This document shows positions 1-8,711 of a stretch of DNA of 64,000 bases, one piece after another. Under the pieces are notes generated by a model. It had not been told where the DNA came from. It saw nothing but the letters and a program-made list of their open reading frames with translations, and made no database searches. Origin of the DNA: Arcobacter sp. F2176 (lineage in GTDB: Bacteria > Campylobacterota > Campylobacteria > Campylobacterales > Arcobacteraceae). The number at the start of each line of letters is the position of its first letter. The first letter of the stretch is position 1. Location: the NCBI RefSeq assembly GCF_004116465.1, contig NZ_PDJV01000003.1:1-64000 (forward strand), written 5' to 3'. Made by a program: the position numbers and the translations under genes.

Positions 1-24
1 ACAACCCCTTTATAAAGGGGTTGT
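1..24. terminator. Perfect hairpin, probable terminator of an upstream gene
   Basis: The first 24 bases form a perfect inverted repeat, with arms ACAACCCCTTTA and TAAAGGGGTTGT. The region downstream is T-rich on the plus strand. It probably ends a gene lying left of the window; the pairing is visible, the role is inferred. Confidence 0.6.
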
Positions 25-442
25 ATGGAGTTATTTTTGTAATTTAGTAGGTGTTTATTTAGTGATATTTTAGATAAAAATTATTAGAGGTTCTAAGGGT
101 GTTTTTTCTTAACTTAACGGCATTGGGGGACAAGATACCAATTAATTGTAAATTGAATTACATCTCAAAGGTTGAAACTTCACTTTTTTCTAATGTTGTT
201 TTTACGGTGGCAGCTTCGCATTTCTTACTTTGTTTCAAAAATACATTTACTTTATTTAATATAGAAAACTTAAGTTCCCTAAAAAAGGTACTTTATAGAT
301 AAATTTATATCAATTTATCTATTATTTTTTGTTTCCTATCTTCTGTCGACAGTTCATAATATTAAAAATTAATTATCTAACAGTAGTCTTATAATAAATC
401 AAAAATATATAATTGAATAAGCATTTTCTGTATTCTATAAGA
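25..442. other. Non-coding stretch without a convincing gene
   Basis: About 420 bases with no ORF that I can support. One plus-strand frame (99-302) is open for 67 codons, but it has no ribosome binding site and no recognisable motif. A 10-base palindrome, CTGTCGACAG, lies at 343-352; its meaning is unknown. Confidence 0.4.
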
Positions 443-514
443 TATAATAAGATTTAGAATCTTTATTCCATTATTATAGAACTGTATTTTACTTTTATTC
501 AAAAGGGCATTTAT
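443..514 (+). promoter_or_regulatory. Promoter and leader of the response-regulator operon
   Basis: A consensus TATAAT lies at 443-448, 67 bases before the start codon at 515. The T-rich upstream sequence without a strong -35 box is usual for sigma70 promoters of Campylobacterota. AAAAGGG just before 515 is the ribosome binding site. Confidence 0.5.
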
Positions 515-1189
515 ATGAAGAATTTAAAAAACATAAAAATATTATATATAGATGACGAACAATTTATTAGAGAAGATGCTGTTGAGTATCTTAGTTTTTA
601 CTGTGATAATGTATACGAAGCAAGTGACGGATTAGATGGATTAGAGAAGTATAAAGAGCTAAAGCCTGATATTATTATAACAGATATAAAAATGCCAAAA
701 TTAAATGGTATTGAGATGATAAAAGAGATACGAAAAAGTGATAAAAATACTAAAATTATCATTGCTACTGCATTTTTAGAAACTTCATATTTACTTGAAG
801 CAATAGAACTTGGACTTATAAAATATCTTGTAAAACCTATAATGGAAGATGCTTTATTACCTGTACTTGAAAGCTGTACAGATGATATTATCCAAAAGTC
901 TTCTATATTTAATATTTGTGGTGGATATAAATTTGACATATTAAACCAAACACTTTTTTTAAATAAAGAACAAATATCACTTACAAAGAAAGAATTACAT
1001 TTTTTAGAACTATTAATAAAAAACTCTAAACGTGCAGTAAAATATGATGAGTTTAGTAGCTACGTTTGGGATGGATATATGACTGAAGATGCTTTACGTG
1101 CTATTGTGCGAGAACTTAGAAAAAAAATTTCTAAACAGAGTATAAAAAATATATCTGGTATTGGATACCAAATTAATTTAATAGGCTAA
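515..1189 (+). CDS. OmpR-type two-component response regulator
   Basis: A 224-residue regulator with an N-terminal receiver domain (about 5-120) and a C-terminal winged-helix DNA-binding domain (about 130-222). The acidic pair at D13-D14, phosphoacceptor D57 in IITDIKMP, T85 and K107 in LVKP are all present, so phosphorylation should work. Three bases separate it from the peroxidase gene, and the histidine kinase follows, so the three form one operon. The kinase at 2152 is its probable partner. The target is not shown by the sequence; the peroxidase genes at 1193 and 3734 are obvious candidates. Confidence 0.93.
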   Translation: MKNLKNIKILYIDDEQFIREDAVEYLSFYCDNVYEASDGLDGLEKYKELKPDIIITDIKMPKLNGIEMIKEIRKSDKNTKIIIATAFLETSYLLEAIELGLIKYLVKPIMEDALLPVLESCTDDIIQKSSIFNICGGYKFDILNQTLFLNKEQISLTKKELHFLELLIKNSKRAVKYDEFSSYVWDGYMTEDALRAIVRELRKKISKQSIKNISGIGYQINLIG

Positions 1190-1192
1190 AAA

Positions 1193-2155
1193 ATGTATAG
1201 ATATTTATTGATGTTATTAATGTTTTTTTCAACTCTTTATTCAAATGATCCTATACAACCACTGCCTAAAACAGTTAAATATGATAGAGAAAAAGCACTT
1301 CTTGGTAAAAAACTCTATTTTGACCCAATTTTATCAAGGGATAATACAATATCCTGTGCAAGCTGCCATAACCTTGACCTAGCTGGAGTAGATAACCTTC
1401 AATTTTCTTATGGAATAAAAGGGCAAAAAGGAATCATCAATACTCCTACTGTGTTAAATTCAATATTCAACTTTAGACAAATGTGGGATGGAAGAACAAA
1501 AACATTAACCCATCAAGTACAATTTCCTATAACCAATCCATTAGAAATGGGAAATAGTTTTGAAAACCTTATTAAAACATTGAAAAAAAAATCTTATTAT
1601 AACAATACATTTAATGCTCTTTATTCAAATGGAATTACTAAAGAAAATATTGGTGATGCCTTAGAAGAGTTTCAAAAAACACTTATAACTCCAAGTACAT
1701 TTGATGATTATCTAAGAGGCAATAAAAATGCTATTACTGAAAATCAGAAAAAAGGATTTGAACTTTTTAATAAAAAAGGGTGTGTTTCTTGCCATAATGG
1801 TATAAATATAGGCGGTGGTCTTTATGCCCAATTTGGTTTAACAAATGAAGCCATTGCAAAAAACTTGATAAATGAAAATACAGATAATAATTCCTTTAAG
1901 AATGGATATAATCCAGACTTAGGTCTTTATAATATAACAAAAAACGATTTTGATAAATTCTATTTTAAAGTACCAACATTAAGAAATGTAGCTCTAACAT
2001 ATCCATATTTACACAATGGTCGGATAAAAACTTTAAATGAAGCTATAAGTTCAATTGCAAAAGCTCAATTGGGCTTAGACCTAACAAAAGAAGAAACTTT
2101 TTTAATTGAAGAGTTTTTAAAATCTTTAAGTGGCAAAGTAACAATAATAGAATGA
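1193..2155 (+). CDS. Di-haem cytochrome c peroxidase (CCP/MauG family)
   Basis: A 320-residue periplasmic protein with a short N-terminal hydrophobic export signal (about 1-17) and two haem c attachment motifs, CASCH (55-59) and CVSCH (197-201). It has typical CCP landmarks such as LYFDPILSRD and the MWDGR stretch. Family members reduce hydrogen peroxide with electrons from cytochrome c. It lies between the response regulator and the histidine kinase and overlaps the kinase start by four bases (ATGA), so it is translated with the signalling pair. That makes a sensing or accessory role possible besides peroxide removal. Confidence 0.9.
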   Translation: MYRYLLMLLMFFSTLYSNDPIQPLPKTVKYDREKALLGKKLYFDPILSRDNTISCASCHNLDLAGVDNLQFSYGIKGQKGIINTPTVLNSIFNFRQMWDGRTKTLTHQVQFPITNPLEMGNSFENLIKTLKKKSYYNNTFNALYSNGITKENIGDALEEFQKTLITPSTFDDYLRGNKNAITENQKKGFELFNKKGCVSCHNGINIGGGLYAQFGLTNEAIAKNLINENTDNNSFKNGYNPDLGLYNITKNDFDKFYFKVPTLRNVALTYPYLHNGRIKTLNEAISSIAKAQLGLDLTKEETFLIEEFLKSLSGKVTIIE

Positions 2156-3645
2156 AAGAATATTTAATAAAAAACAATATCTATATAGTTTTGATAACTT
2201 TACTTATACTTTTTTTCCTAATGATTTATACAATTGTTGTACATAAAAAATATACGCAACTCTTTTTTGAACACAATGATCAAATAAATACAATTATAGC
2301 TCTAAACAATAAACTTAATAGTTATATTTTAGGTAATAGTGCTGTTAATAATTTTGATGTCTTAAATAAAGATATAGATAGAAGTTTAGAATCTATTGAA
2401 AAATTAAAAAATGATGCAATACTAACTAAATTTCAAAATTCATATATAAAAGCATTAGATGATTTATATACTAAATTTAATAAAAAAATCATCTGGTTAG
2501 AAAGATTCAAAGCAAGAAGAGCAACAAATAAACAAACAATTTCTATTATTTTAGATAGATCACATAATGAGCTTTTAAACTTTGATATTCAGACAAAAAA
2601 TAAACTCAATAATATAAGAATCGATATATTAGAAAAAATTGAGCAAAATAGTTTTTACAATATTGATGTTGTTAAGCATTATGATCTAGAATTAGATAAT
2701 AGTTTTTTAATAAATTTTTTAAATAAGGTTAAAGCACTCCAAAAAAGCATTAACTTTCAATTAAAATATCAAGATATTGCTATAAATCATAGTATAGATA
2801 AGCTCCTAAAAGAAACTAAGAACTTGCTGTTTCAACAAAGAGAAAAAGCACAACATAGTGTCTATATAAGTTTAAATATATTATATGTACTAGTAACAAT
2901 ATTCTTAATACTTTTTACACTATTTTATAGAAAACTACAACTATCACAAAAACAATTACAAAATCTTACATATCAAAGTAAACTTGCATCAATGGGAGAA
3001 ATGATAGGTAATATTGCGCACCAATGGAGACAACCACTAACCCATATTTCATATATATTAATGAATATAAAAACTGCATATGAAAAAGATAAGTTAACAC
3101 CGGAGTACTTTGAAAAAAAATCAAAACTAGCAAACTCTCAAATAAAATATCTCTCAGATACAATTGATGATTTTAGAGACTTTTTCAAAAATACAAATCA
3201 AAAAGAATTTTTTAATTTAAGTGTTTCTATAAAAGAGGTGACAAATCTTTTAAAAGATAGTTTTAAATCTCATAATATAAATATTGAGTATAATTTAGAT
3301 GATGCTATCTCTATAAAAGCTTATAGAGGTGAATTTTTACAAGTGCTTTTTAATATTCTTAATAATGCAAAAGATGAATTTATAAAAAAAGAACTAATAA
3401 ATGCAAAACTAATAATAAAAACTTATACAAAAAAAGACACCATAAAAATTGAAATAAGCGACAATGCTGGTGGCATAAAAAATGAGCTACTTGAAAAGAT
3501 ATTTGAACCATATTTTACTACAAAAGATAAAGGATTAGGTATTGGGCTTTATATGTCAAAGATTATTGTTGAAAAGAGTGATGCTAGATTAGAAGTTCAA
3601 AATATTAAAGCTGGGGCTTCATTTATTATTATATTTAAAAAGTAA
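2152..3645 (+). CDS. Membrane sensor histidine kinase
   Basis: A 497-residue kinase. A transmembrane helix at about 11-30 and a second at about 240-258 enclose a helical, coiled-coil-like periplasmic sensor region of some 210 residues without Cys or haem motifs. The dimerisation box is IAHQWRQPL, with phosphoacceptor H290. The ATPase domain has the N box (NILNNAKDE), the G1 box (ISDNAGGI) and the G2 region (GLGIGLYMSK). Its start overlaps the peroxidase stop (ATGA). It is the likely partner of the regulator at 515. The signal is unknown; a redox or peroxide-linked cue is inferred from context. Confidence 0.92.
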   Translation: MKEYLIKNNIYIVLITLLILFFLMIYTIVVHKKYTQLFFEHNDQINTIIALNNKLNSYILGNSAVNNFDVLNKDIDRSLESIEKLKNDAILTKFQNSYIKALDDLYTKFNKKIIWLERFKARRATNKQTISIILDRSHNELLNFDIQTKNKLNNIRIDILEKIEQNSFYNIDVVKHYDLELDNSFLINFLNKVKALQKSINFQLKYQDIAINHSIDKLLKETKNLLFQQREKAQHSVYISLNILYVLVTIFLILFTLFYRKLQLSQKQLQNLTYQSKLASMGEMIGNIAHQWRQPLTHISYILMNIKTAYEKDKLTPEYFEKKSKLANSQIKYLSDTIDDFRDFFKNTNQKEFFNLSVSIKEVTNLLKDSFKSHNINIEYNLDDAISIKAYRGEFLQVLFNILNNAKDEFIKKELINAKLIIKTYTKKDTIKIEISDNAGGIKNELLEKIFEPYFTTKDKGLGIGLYMSKIIVEKSDARLEVQNIKAGASFIIIFKK

Positions 3646-3733
3646 ATTTTAATTTTTAGAAAAATTTTATTTTCTCATAATTTCCACATTTTTTTTTCTT
3701 ATACTTCTTAATAAAACATTTTAAGGAGAGAAA

Positions 3734-4759
3734 ATGAAAAAAGCTATGGTTTTAGTAACAGTTTTATTTGCAGGAGTAAGTGCTTTTGCAATGTCAGATT
3801 CAGAACTTTTAAAAAAAGCTGGCGATGCTGGTCTTAAAGCAATCCCAACTAGTCAATTAGAAATATTAAAACTTGTGGATAACCCAAAAAATCCAATTAC
3901 AGATGCAAAAATTGAGCTTGGTAAAAAACTTTATTTTGATCCAAGACTTTCAAAAAGTGGAATTATTTCATGTAATACATGTCATAACTTAGGAATGGGT
4001 GGAGTTGATGGTGTAGGTGCAGCAGTAGGTCATAAATGGACTCCAAATCCAGCACACTTAAATTCACCAACTGTTTATAACTCAGTATTAAATAAAGCAC
4101 AATTTTGGGACGGAAGAGATCCTCACTTAGAAGCTCAAGCACAAGGACCTATTCAAGCAGGTCCAGAAATGGCTGCGCCAAAAGGTTTAGTTGAAAAAAG
4201 AGTTCTTTCTATGCCTGCATATGTACAAGAGTTCAAAAAAGCTTATGGAGATAATGTAAAAATTGATTTTTCACTAATTACTGACACTATTGCAGTATTT
4301 GAAAGAAAATTAATTACTCCTTCAAGATATGATGCATTTTTAAATGGAAATATGAATGCTTTAACTCCAAGTGAAAAAGAAGGCATGACTATATTTATTG
4401 ACAAAGGATGTGCTTCTTGTCACAATGATATTGGTCTTGGTGGAACTATGATGCCATTTGATGCTAAAAAATATAATCTTAATGTAGGTGGATTTACTGG
4501 TACAAAAGATGGCATGGTTAAAACTCCAACACTAAGAAATATTGAAGAAACTGCTCCATATTTCCATAATGGAAATGTATGGTCTTTAAAACAAGCAGTA
4601 AAATTAATGGGTGATATTCAACTTGATATGAAAATCTCTGATAAAGATACTGATAAGATTGTAACTTTTTTAAATGCTTTAACAGGTGTTAAACCAGATA
4701 TTTCATATCCACAACTTCCAGTAATTACTGAAAAAACTCCAAAACCAGATATGAATTAA
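3734..4759 (+). CDS. Di-haem cytochrome c peroxidase, second copy
   Basis: A 341-residue di-haem peroxidase with a cleavable signal peptide (about 1-19, ending AFA) and haem motifs CNTCH (80-84) and CASCH (226-230). It resembles the classical bacterial CCP more closely than the gene at 1193, with a longer linker containing the ARL-like FWDGRDP segment. A strong ribosome binding site (AAGGAGAG) sits just upstream. An 88-base gap separates it from the kinase, so it may have its own promoter. The role is periplasmic peroxide reduction. It is a candidate target of the adjacent two-component system, which is inference. Confidence 0.92.
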   Translation: MKKAMVLVTVLFAGVSAFAMSDSELLKKAGDAGLKAIPTSQLEILKLVDNPKNPITDAKIELGKKLYFDPRLSKSGIISCNTCHNLGMGGVDGVGAAVGHKWTPNPAHLNSPTVYNSVLNKAQFWDGRDPHLEAQAQGPIQAGPEMAAPKGLVEKRVLSMPAYVQEFKKAYGDNVKIDFSLITDTIAVFERKLITPSRYDAFLNGNMNALTPSEKEGMTIFIDKGCASCHNDIGLGGTMMPFDAKKYNLNVGGFTGTKDGMVKTPTLRNIEETAPYFHNGNVWSLKQAVKLMGDIQLDMKISDKDTDKIVTFLNALTGVKPDISYPQLPVITEKTPKPDMN

Positions 4760-4764
4760 ATGAT

Positions 4765-4785
4765 TCTAGGGATTTGTTCCCTGGA
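4765..4785 (+). terminator. Hairpin after the second peroxidase gene
   Basis: TCTAGGGA and TCCCTGGA pair around a TTTGT loop, with one G-T wobble, directly after the peroxidase stop. The following sequence is only moderately T-rich. Confidence 0.5.
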
Positions 4786-5076
4786 GTTATTATTATCTAA
4801 AAAGATTAAAGCTTATTTTTTTAATATAATCAAAATTTAACAAAAAGCATTAAAAACTATTTTTAAAACTGAGAGGCATATACCCTGCCAACAAGAAATA
4901 AGACACAAAGTTCTGACATATTTTCTCATTTTGTTTCAAAATAATACTTTACCTTATTTTTATAAAGTCCTATTTAAAGGCATTACTAATACAATTATAA
5001 AATTTAAAACAATTTTGAAACAATTTGGTTTCAAAATATGTTATACTTTTTTTGTATAAAAACAAAGGAGAATAAC
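4786..5076 (+). promoter_or_regulatory. Intergenic control region of the TAXI transporter, with a palindromic operator
   Basis: A perfect 10-base inverted repeat lies at 5012-5021 and 5028-5037 (ATTTTGAAAC / GTTTCAAAAT, six-base spacer). It sits directly upstream of a -10 box TATACT at 5042-5047 and so overlaps the -35 position. A third copy of the half-site, GTTTCAAAAT, is at 4933-4942. This arrangement looks like binding sites for a dimeric regulator acting on the transporter gene at 5077. The regulator is not identified. I see no gene in this stretch. Confidence 0.5.
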
Positions 5077-6090
5077 ATGTTTAAAAATTCAATTTTAAAA
5101 AAATTGTTAGCAACTTCAGTAATAACTGCAGCAATGTTAACAGGTGCAAATGCAGCAGAGAGTAAGTATGTAATTGCAACAGCAAGTACAGGGGGAACTT
5201 ATTATCCAGTTGGTGTAGGTATTGCAACAATTGCTTCAATCAAATTAGCAAAAGACCATAAAGTTACATTCTCTGCAATTACAAGTGCAGGAAGTAATGA
5301 AAATGTTGACATGCTAGGAAAAGGCGAAGTAAACTTTGCTATTTTACAAGGACTTTATGGTTCTATGGCTTGGCAAGGAAAAGGTCAATATAAAGGCAAT
5401 GCTCAAAAAAACCTAAGATCAATAACAATGTTATGGCAAAATGTTGAGCAATTTACTATCAAAAGTAAATATGCAAAAACTGGAAATATAAAAGATATAA
5501 AAAATCTTTATGGGGAAAGATTTTCAATCGGTGGAAGAAGTTCAGGTTCTAGAGTTTCTTCAGAAACTATCTTAGAATCACTTGGAATTGATTACAATAA
5601 ATTAGATTTACAGTACTTAGGTTATAGCCCAAGTTCTACTGCTCTTCAAGATGGAAAAGTACAAGGTATGACAACTCCATCAGGTCCTCCAACATCAGCT
5701 GTTACAAATGCTTTTGCTTCAATTGGAAATGATAATATAAAAGTTTTAAATTTCACAAAAGAAGATGTGGAAAAAATTGATGCTGATTATCCTGTTTGGA
5801 CACCATTTACTATAAAAGCTGGAACTTATCCTGGACAAACAAAAGATATAAATACAATAGCTCAACCAAACTTATTAGTTGTTACAAAAGATACACCAGA
5901 AGAAGTTGTTTATTTATTAACAAAAACAATTTATGAAAATCTACCATTTTTAAATAGTGTACATAAAGCAACACTTGCTATGTCTCTACAAAAAGCAATA
6001 GATGGATTACCAATGCCTCTTCATAAAGGTGCTGCAAAATACTATAAAGAACAAGGTATTAAAATACCAGATTCTTTAATCGATAACTAA
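5077..6090 (+). CDS. TAXI-family TRAP transporter solute-binding protein
   Basis: A 337-residue periplasmic binding protein. The start at 5077 is chosen because AAAGGAG lies just upstream and a signal peptide follows (about 1-26, ending NAA). An in-frame start at 5038 would add 13 residues before the signal and overlap the -10 region. The mature protein begins with the family pattern ATASTGGTYYPVG, and continues with the SAGSNENVDMLGKGEVNFA region typical of TAXI proteins, which bind glutamate-like or dicarboxylate ligands. The partner membrane gene follows after two hairpins. The ligand is not determined; a 2-hydroxy dicarboxylate is suggested by the oxidase gene downstream. Confidence 0.9.
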   Translation: MFKNSILKKLLATSVITAAMLTGANAAESKYVIATASTGGTYYPVGVGIATIASIKLAKDHKVTFSAITSAGSNENVDMLGKGEVNFAILQGLYGSMAWQGKGQYKGNAQKNLRSITMLWQNVEQFTIKSKYAKTGNIKDIKNLYGERFSIGGRSSGSRVSSETILESLGIDYNKLDLQYLGYSPSSTALQDGKVQGMTTPSGPPTSAVTNAFASIGNDNIKVLNFTKEDVEKIDADYPVWTPFTIKAGTYPGQTKDINTIAQPNLLVVTKDTPEEVVYLLTKTIYENLPFLNSVHKATLAMSLQKAIDGLPMPLHKGAAKYYKEQGIKIPDSLIDN

Positions 6091-6119
6091 AAATAAAGAG
6101 AGTTAAACTCTCTTTATTT
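6091..6119 (+). terminator. Strong hairpin between binding-protein and permease genes
   Basis: AAATAAAGAGAG and CTCTCTTTATTT pair, followed by TTTT. It looks like an intrinsic terminator that would let the binding protein be made in excess over the permease. Confidence 0.75.
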
Positions 6120-6127
6120 TATATCTT

Positions 6128-6154
6128 ACATAAGTGATTTGAAATCATTTATGT
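6128..6154 (+). promoter_or_regulatory. Second intergenic hairpin in the TAXI operon
   Basis: ACATAAGTGAT and ATCATTTATGT pair with one wobble, 27 bases before the permease start codon. It may stabilise processed mRNA ends or add to attenuation. Confidence 0.4.
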
Positions 6155-6180
6155 AGCTTATAAATCTAAGGACAATAATC

Positions 6181-8130
6181 ATGATACAAATAAAATACTT
6201 TAAAGAAATAACATTTATTTATGCAATATTTATTTCACTCTTTCACTTTTATGTGAATATTTGGGGAGGAATAAGTGACTTATGGTTTAACTCAGCTCAC
6301 TTTGCACTTTTAGGTTCTCTTGGATTTTTAACTTATGAATCTAGTAAAGGAGATGATAAAGTAAGTATTTTAAATATCATTCTTGCAATATTGTCTTTGT
6401 GTACATTTATTTATATGGTTTTCTTTGAAGAGAGTCTGTATTCAGTTGCTCACTCACAAATGAGACTAAGTGATGTAATAGTTGTCTGTATGACAATAGC
6501 TTTAGCAATAGAGTTAGTGAGAAGATATACAGGTTATATTATTCCAGCACTTATAATATTATGCATTAGTTATATACTTTTTTTAGGTCAGTATTTCCAT
6601 GGTGTTTTTGCTTTTGGAGGAATGGAATTAGATAGATTTTTATATAGAATGTATTATACAAGTGAAGGGTTATTTGGACCAATTGCAACAATCTCTTCTA
6701 CTTATGTATTTATGTTTATTTTATTTGCTGCTTTTTTATTGAAATCAGGAGCAGGGGATTTTATAGTAGATATTTCAAATGCAGTTGCAGGGAAATATAC
6801 AGGTGGAACTGGTCATGTTGCAGTATTTTCTTCTGCGCTTATGGGAACTATATCTGGAAGTGCAGTTGCAAATACTGTATCAACAGGTTCGATTACAATT
6901 CCTATGATGAAAAAAGCAGGTTTCAAAGGAACTTTTGCAGCAGCAGTTGAAGCAGCAGCTAGTACGGGTGGACAAATAATGCCTCCTATTATGGGAGCAG
7001 GGGCTTTTATTATGGCTCAAATTACTCATATACCTTTTTTAACTATTATCTCTGTTTCTGTGTTACCAGCAATTTTATATTTTGCTTCTATTTCGTTTTA
7101 TATTCATATACATGCAAAAGAAAATGACATAAAAGGTGAAGATAATGATATCAAAATTCTTCCCTTATTAAGAGAAGGATTTCATTTTATTATTCCTATT
7201 ACTACATTAGTTGGGCTTTTAATTTATGGTTATTCTCCTACTTATGCAGCTTCAATTGCAATAATTACTATTGTTTTAGCCTCATATTTAACAAAAAACA
7301 AAAGAATGGGAATCAAAGAAATTTTAGAAGCTTTAGCCTTAGGTAGTCAAAATATGGTAGTAACTGGAGTCTTATTAATTGCAGTTGGTGTTATAGTTGG
7401 AGTTATAAATATCTCAGGTGTTGGAATTACTTTTTCTCAACTTATTATGGAATGGTCAGGTAACTCTTTACTTATAGCCATTGTTTTAATAGCTATTGCT
7501 TCACTTATTTTAGGAATGGGATTACCTGTAACTGCATCTTATGTTGTATTATCTGTTTTAAGTGCTCCTGCTCTTGTTGGTCTTATGTTAAGTCCAGAAA
7601 TGGCAGCACTTGTAAATGCGGGTATTCAAATACCTGAAACAGCTATGTATTTATTATCAGCTCACTTGATTATCTTTTGGTTATCACAAGATTCAAATCT
7701 TACTCCACCCGTTTGTTTAGCAGCTTTTGCAGCAGCAGCTATAGCAAAAACTCCTCCAATGCAAACTGGACTTGTGTCTTGGAAAATAGGTAAGGGTATG
7801 TATATTATTCCTTTATTGTTTGCTTTTACTCCACTTGTAAGTGGGGATTGGTTTGAGAGATTTGAAGTATTTATTTTCGCTTTCTTTGGAATTTTATCTT
7901 TTTCTATTGTTATGGAAGGTTTTTGGGATAAAAAGATGATGATTTTAGAAAGAGTTGTGTTTGGGGTTGCTACAATTTTATTATTAACAGAAGATGAAGC
8001 TTATCATTTTGAGTCATTTTTTGGTATAGTACAAACTACACATATCGTAGGATTTATTATCTTTGTTGTTTCTATGATATTACATAAAAAGTTGTTTAAA
8101 GAGGGAAACAAATATGCAGGAATTGATTAA
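6181..8130 (+). CDS. TAXI TRAP transporter permease (fused small and large subunits)
   Basis: A 649-residue polytopic inner-membrane protein. The N-terminal part (about 1-130) corresponds to the small DctQ-like subunit and the rest to the large DctM-like subunit, the usual 4TM/12TM fusion of TAXI systems. Recognisable DctM features are the GTGHVAVFSSALMGTISGSA segment (about residues 205-225) and the GGQIMPPIMGAGAF and GMGLPVTASYV segments. It drives ion-coupled uptake of the ligand held by the protein at 5077. Its end overlaps the next gene by 17 bases, so the downstream enzymes are coupled to it. Confidence 0.92.
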   Translation: MIQIKYFKEITFIYAIFISLFHFYVNIWGGISDLWFNSAHFALLGSLGFLTYESSKGDDKVSILNIILAILSLCTFIYMVFFEESLYSVAHSQMRLSDVIVVCMTIALAIELVRRYTGYIIPALIILCISYILFLGQYFHGVFAFGGMELDRFLYRMYYTSEGLFGPIATISSTYVFMFILFAAFLLKSGAGDFIVDISNAVAGKYTGGTGHVAVFSSALMGTISGSAVANTVSTGSITIPMMKKAGFKGTFAAAVEAAASTGGQIMPPIMGAGAFIMAQITHIPFLTIISVSVLPAILYFASISFYIHIHAKENDIKGEDNDIKILPLLREGFHFIIPITTLVGLLIYGYSPTYAASIAIITIVLASYLTKNKRMGIKEILEALALGSQNMVVTGVLLIAVGVIVGVINISGVGITFSQLIMEWSGNSLLIAIVLIAIASLILGMGLPVTASYVVLSVLSAPALVGLMLSPEMAALVNAGIQIPETAMYLLSAHLIIFWLSQDSNLTPPVCLAAFAAAAIAKTPPMQTGLVSWKIGKGMYIIPLLFAFTPLVSGDWFERFEVFIFAFFGILSFSIVMEGFWDKKMMILERVVFGVATILLLTEDEAYHFESFFGIVQTTHIVGFIIFVVSMILHKKLFKEGNKYAGID

Positions 8131-8710
8131 TACTTTAAAATCTTGTGGTTATGATCCACACTTTGTTCAGACAAAAGAAGAAGCTTTTAATTTAGCTAAA
8201 ACTTTTATAAAAGAGGGCATGGAAGTGGGTCTTGGAGGTTCTGTTACTGTTGGCGAAATAGGATTACTTGATTATTTGACAAATAAAAAAGATATAACTT
8301 TATACAATCAATATGAACTTGGTATTTCTATGGAAGAAAATACACATAGAAGAAGACAAGGATTAGTTTCAGATATCTTTGTTACAGGAATAAATGCTTT
8401 AACAAAAGATGGGAAAATAGTAAATGCTGATGGAAGTGGAAATCGAGTAGCTGCTTTTTGTTTTGGTCCAAAAAAGATATTAGCAATAGTTGGAGTAAAT
8501 AAAATCGTTGAAAATTTAGAAGATGGTTTTAAAAGAGTTATGGAAGTAGCTGCTGTTAAAAACATAGATAGAATGAACAAAAAAGCAATAGAGATGGGAA
8601 AAGAACCAAGTCAAAATTTAAATACAATTGCCAATAAATTTACTTGGGTAAAAGCAGATGAAAAAGATAGAATCACAATTATTCTTATAAATGAAGAGTT
8701 GGGATACTAA
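8114..8710 (+). CDS. LUD-domain protein (LutC/YkgG-like)
   Basis: A 198-residue cytoplasmic protein with the LUD (DUF162) pattern. VGLGGSVTVGEIGLLDYL near the N terminus, TGINALTKDGKIVNADGSGN in the middle and FGPKKILAIVGVNKI after it are typical. Relatives act with LutA and LutB in lactate oxidation, but neither partner is encoded here. Stand-alone LUD proteins are often linked to 2-hydroxyacid or quinone chemistry without a proven reaction. The gene overlaps the permease gene and is followed one base later by the 2-hydroxyglutarate oxidase, so it probably serves the same pathway. Confidence 0.85.
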   Translation: MQELINTLKSCGYDPHFVQTKEEAFNLAKTFIKEGMEVGLGGSVTVGEIGLLDYLTNKKDITLYNQYELGISMEENTHRRRQGLVSDIFVTGINALTKDGKIVNADGSGNRVAAFCFGPKKILAIVGVNKIVENLEDGFKRVMEVAAVKNIDRMNKKAIEMGKEPSQNLNTIANKFTWVKADEKDRITIILINEELGY

Positions 8711-8711
8711 G

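Noticed and set aside
99-302. Open frame of 67 codons near the window start
   Set aside because: No ribosome binding site, no motif, and unusual composition for a protein of this genome. Probably chance.
4868-4889. CTGAGAGGCATATACCCTGCC resembling part of a TPP riboswitch
   Set aside because: Only the CTGAGA...ACCC part is similar. The obligatory GAACCTGATC and GCGTAGGGAA segments are missing, and the downstream gene is a transporter unrelated to thiamine.
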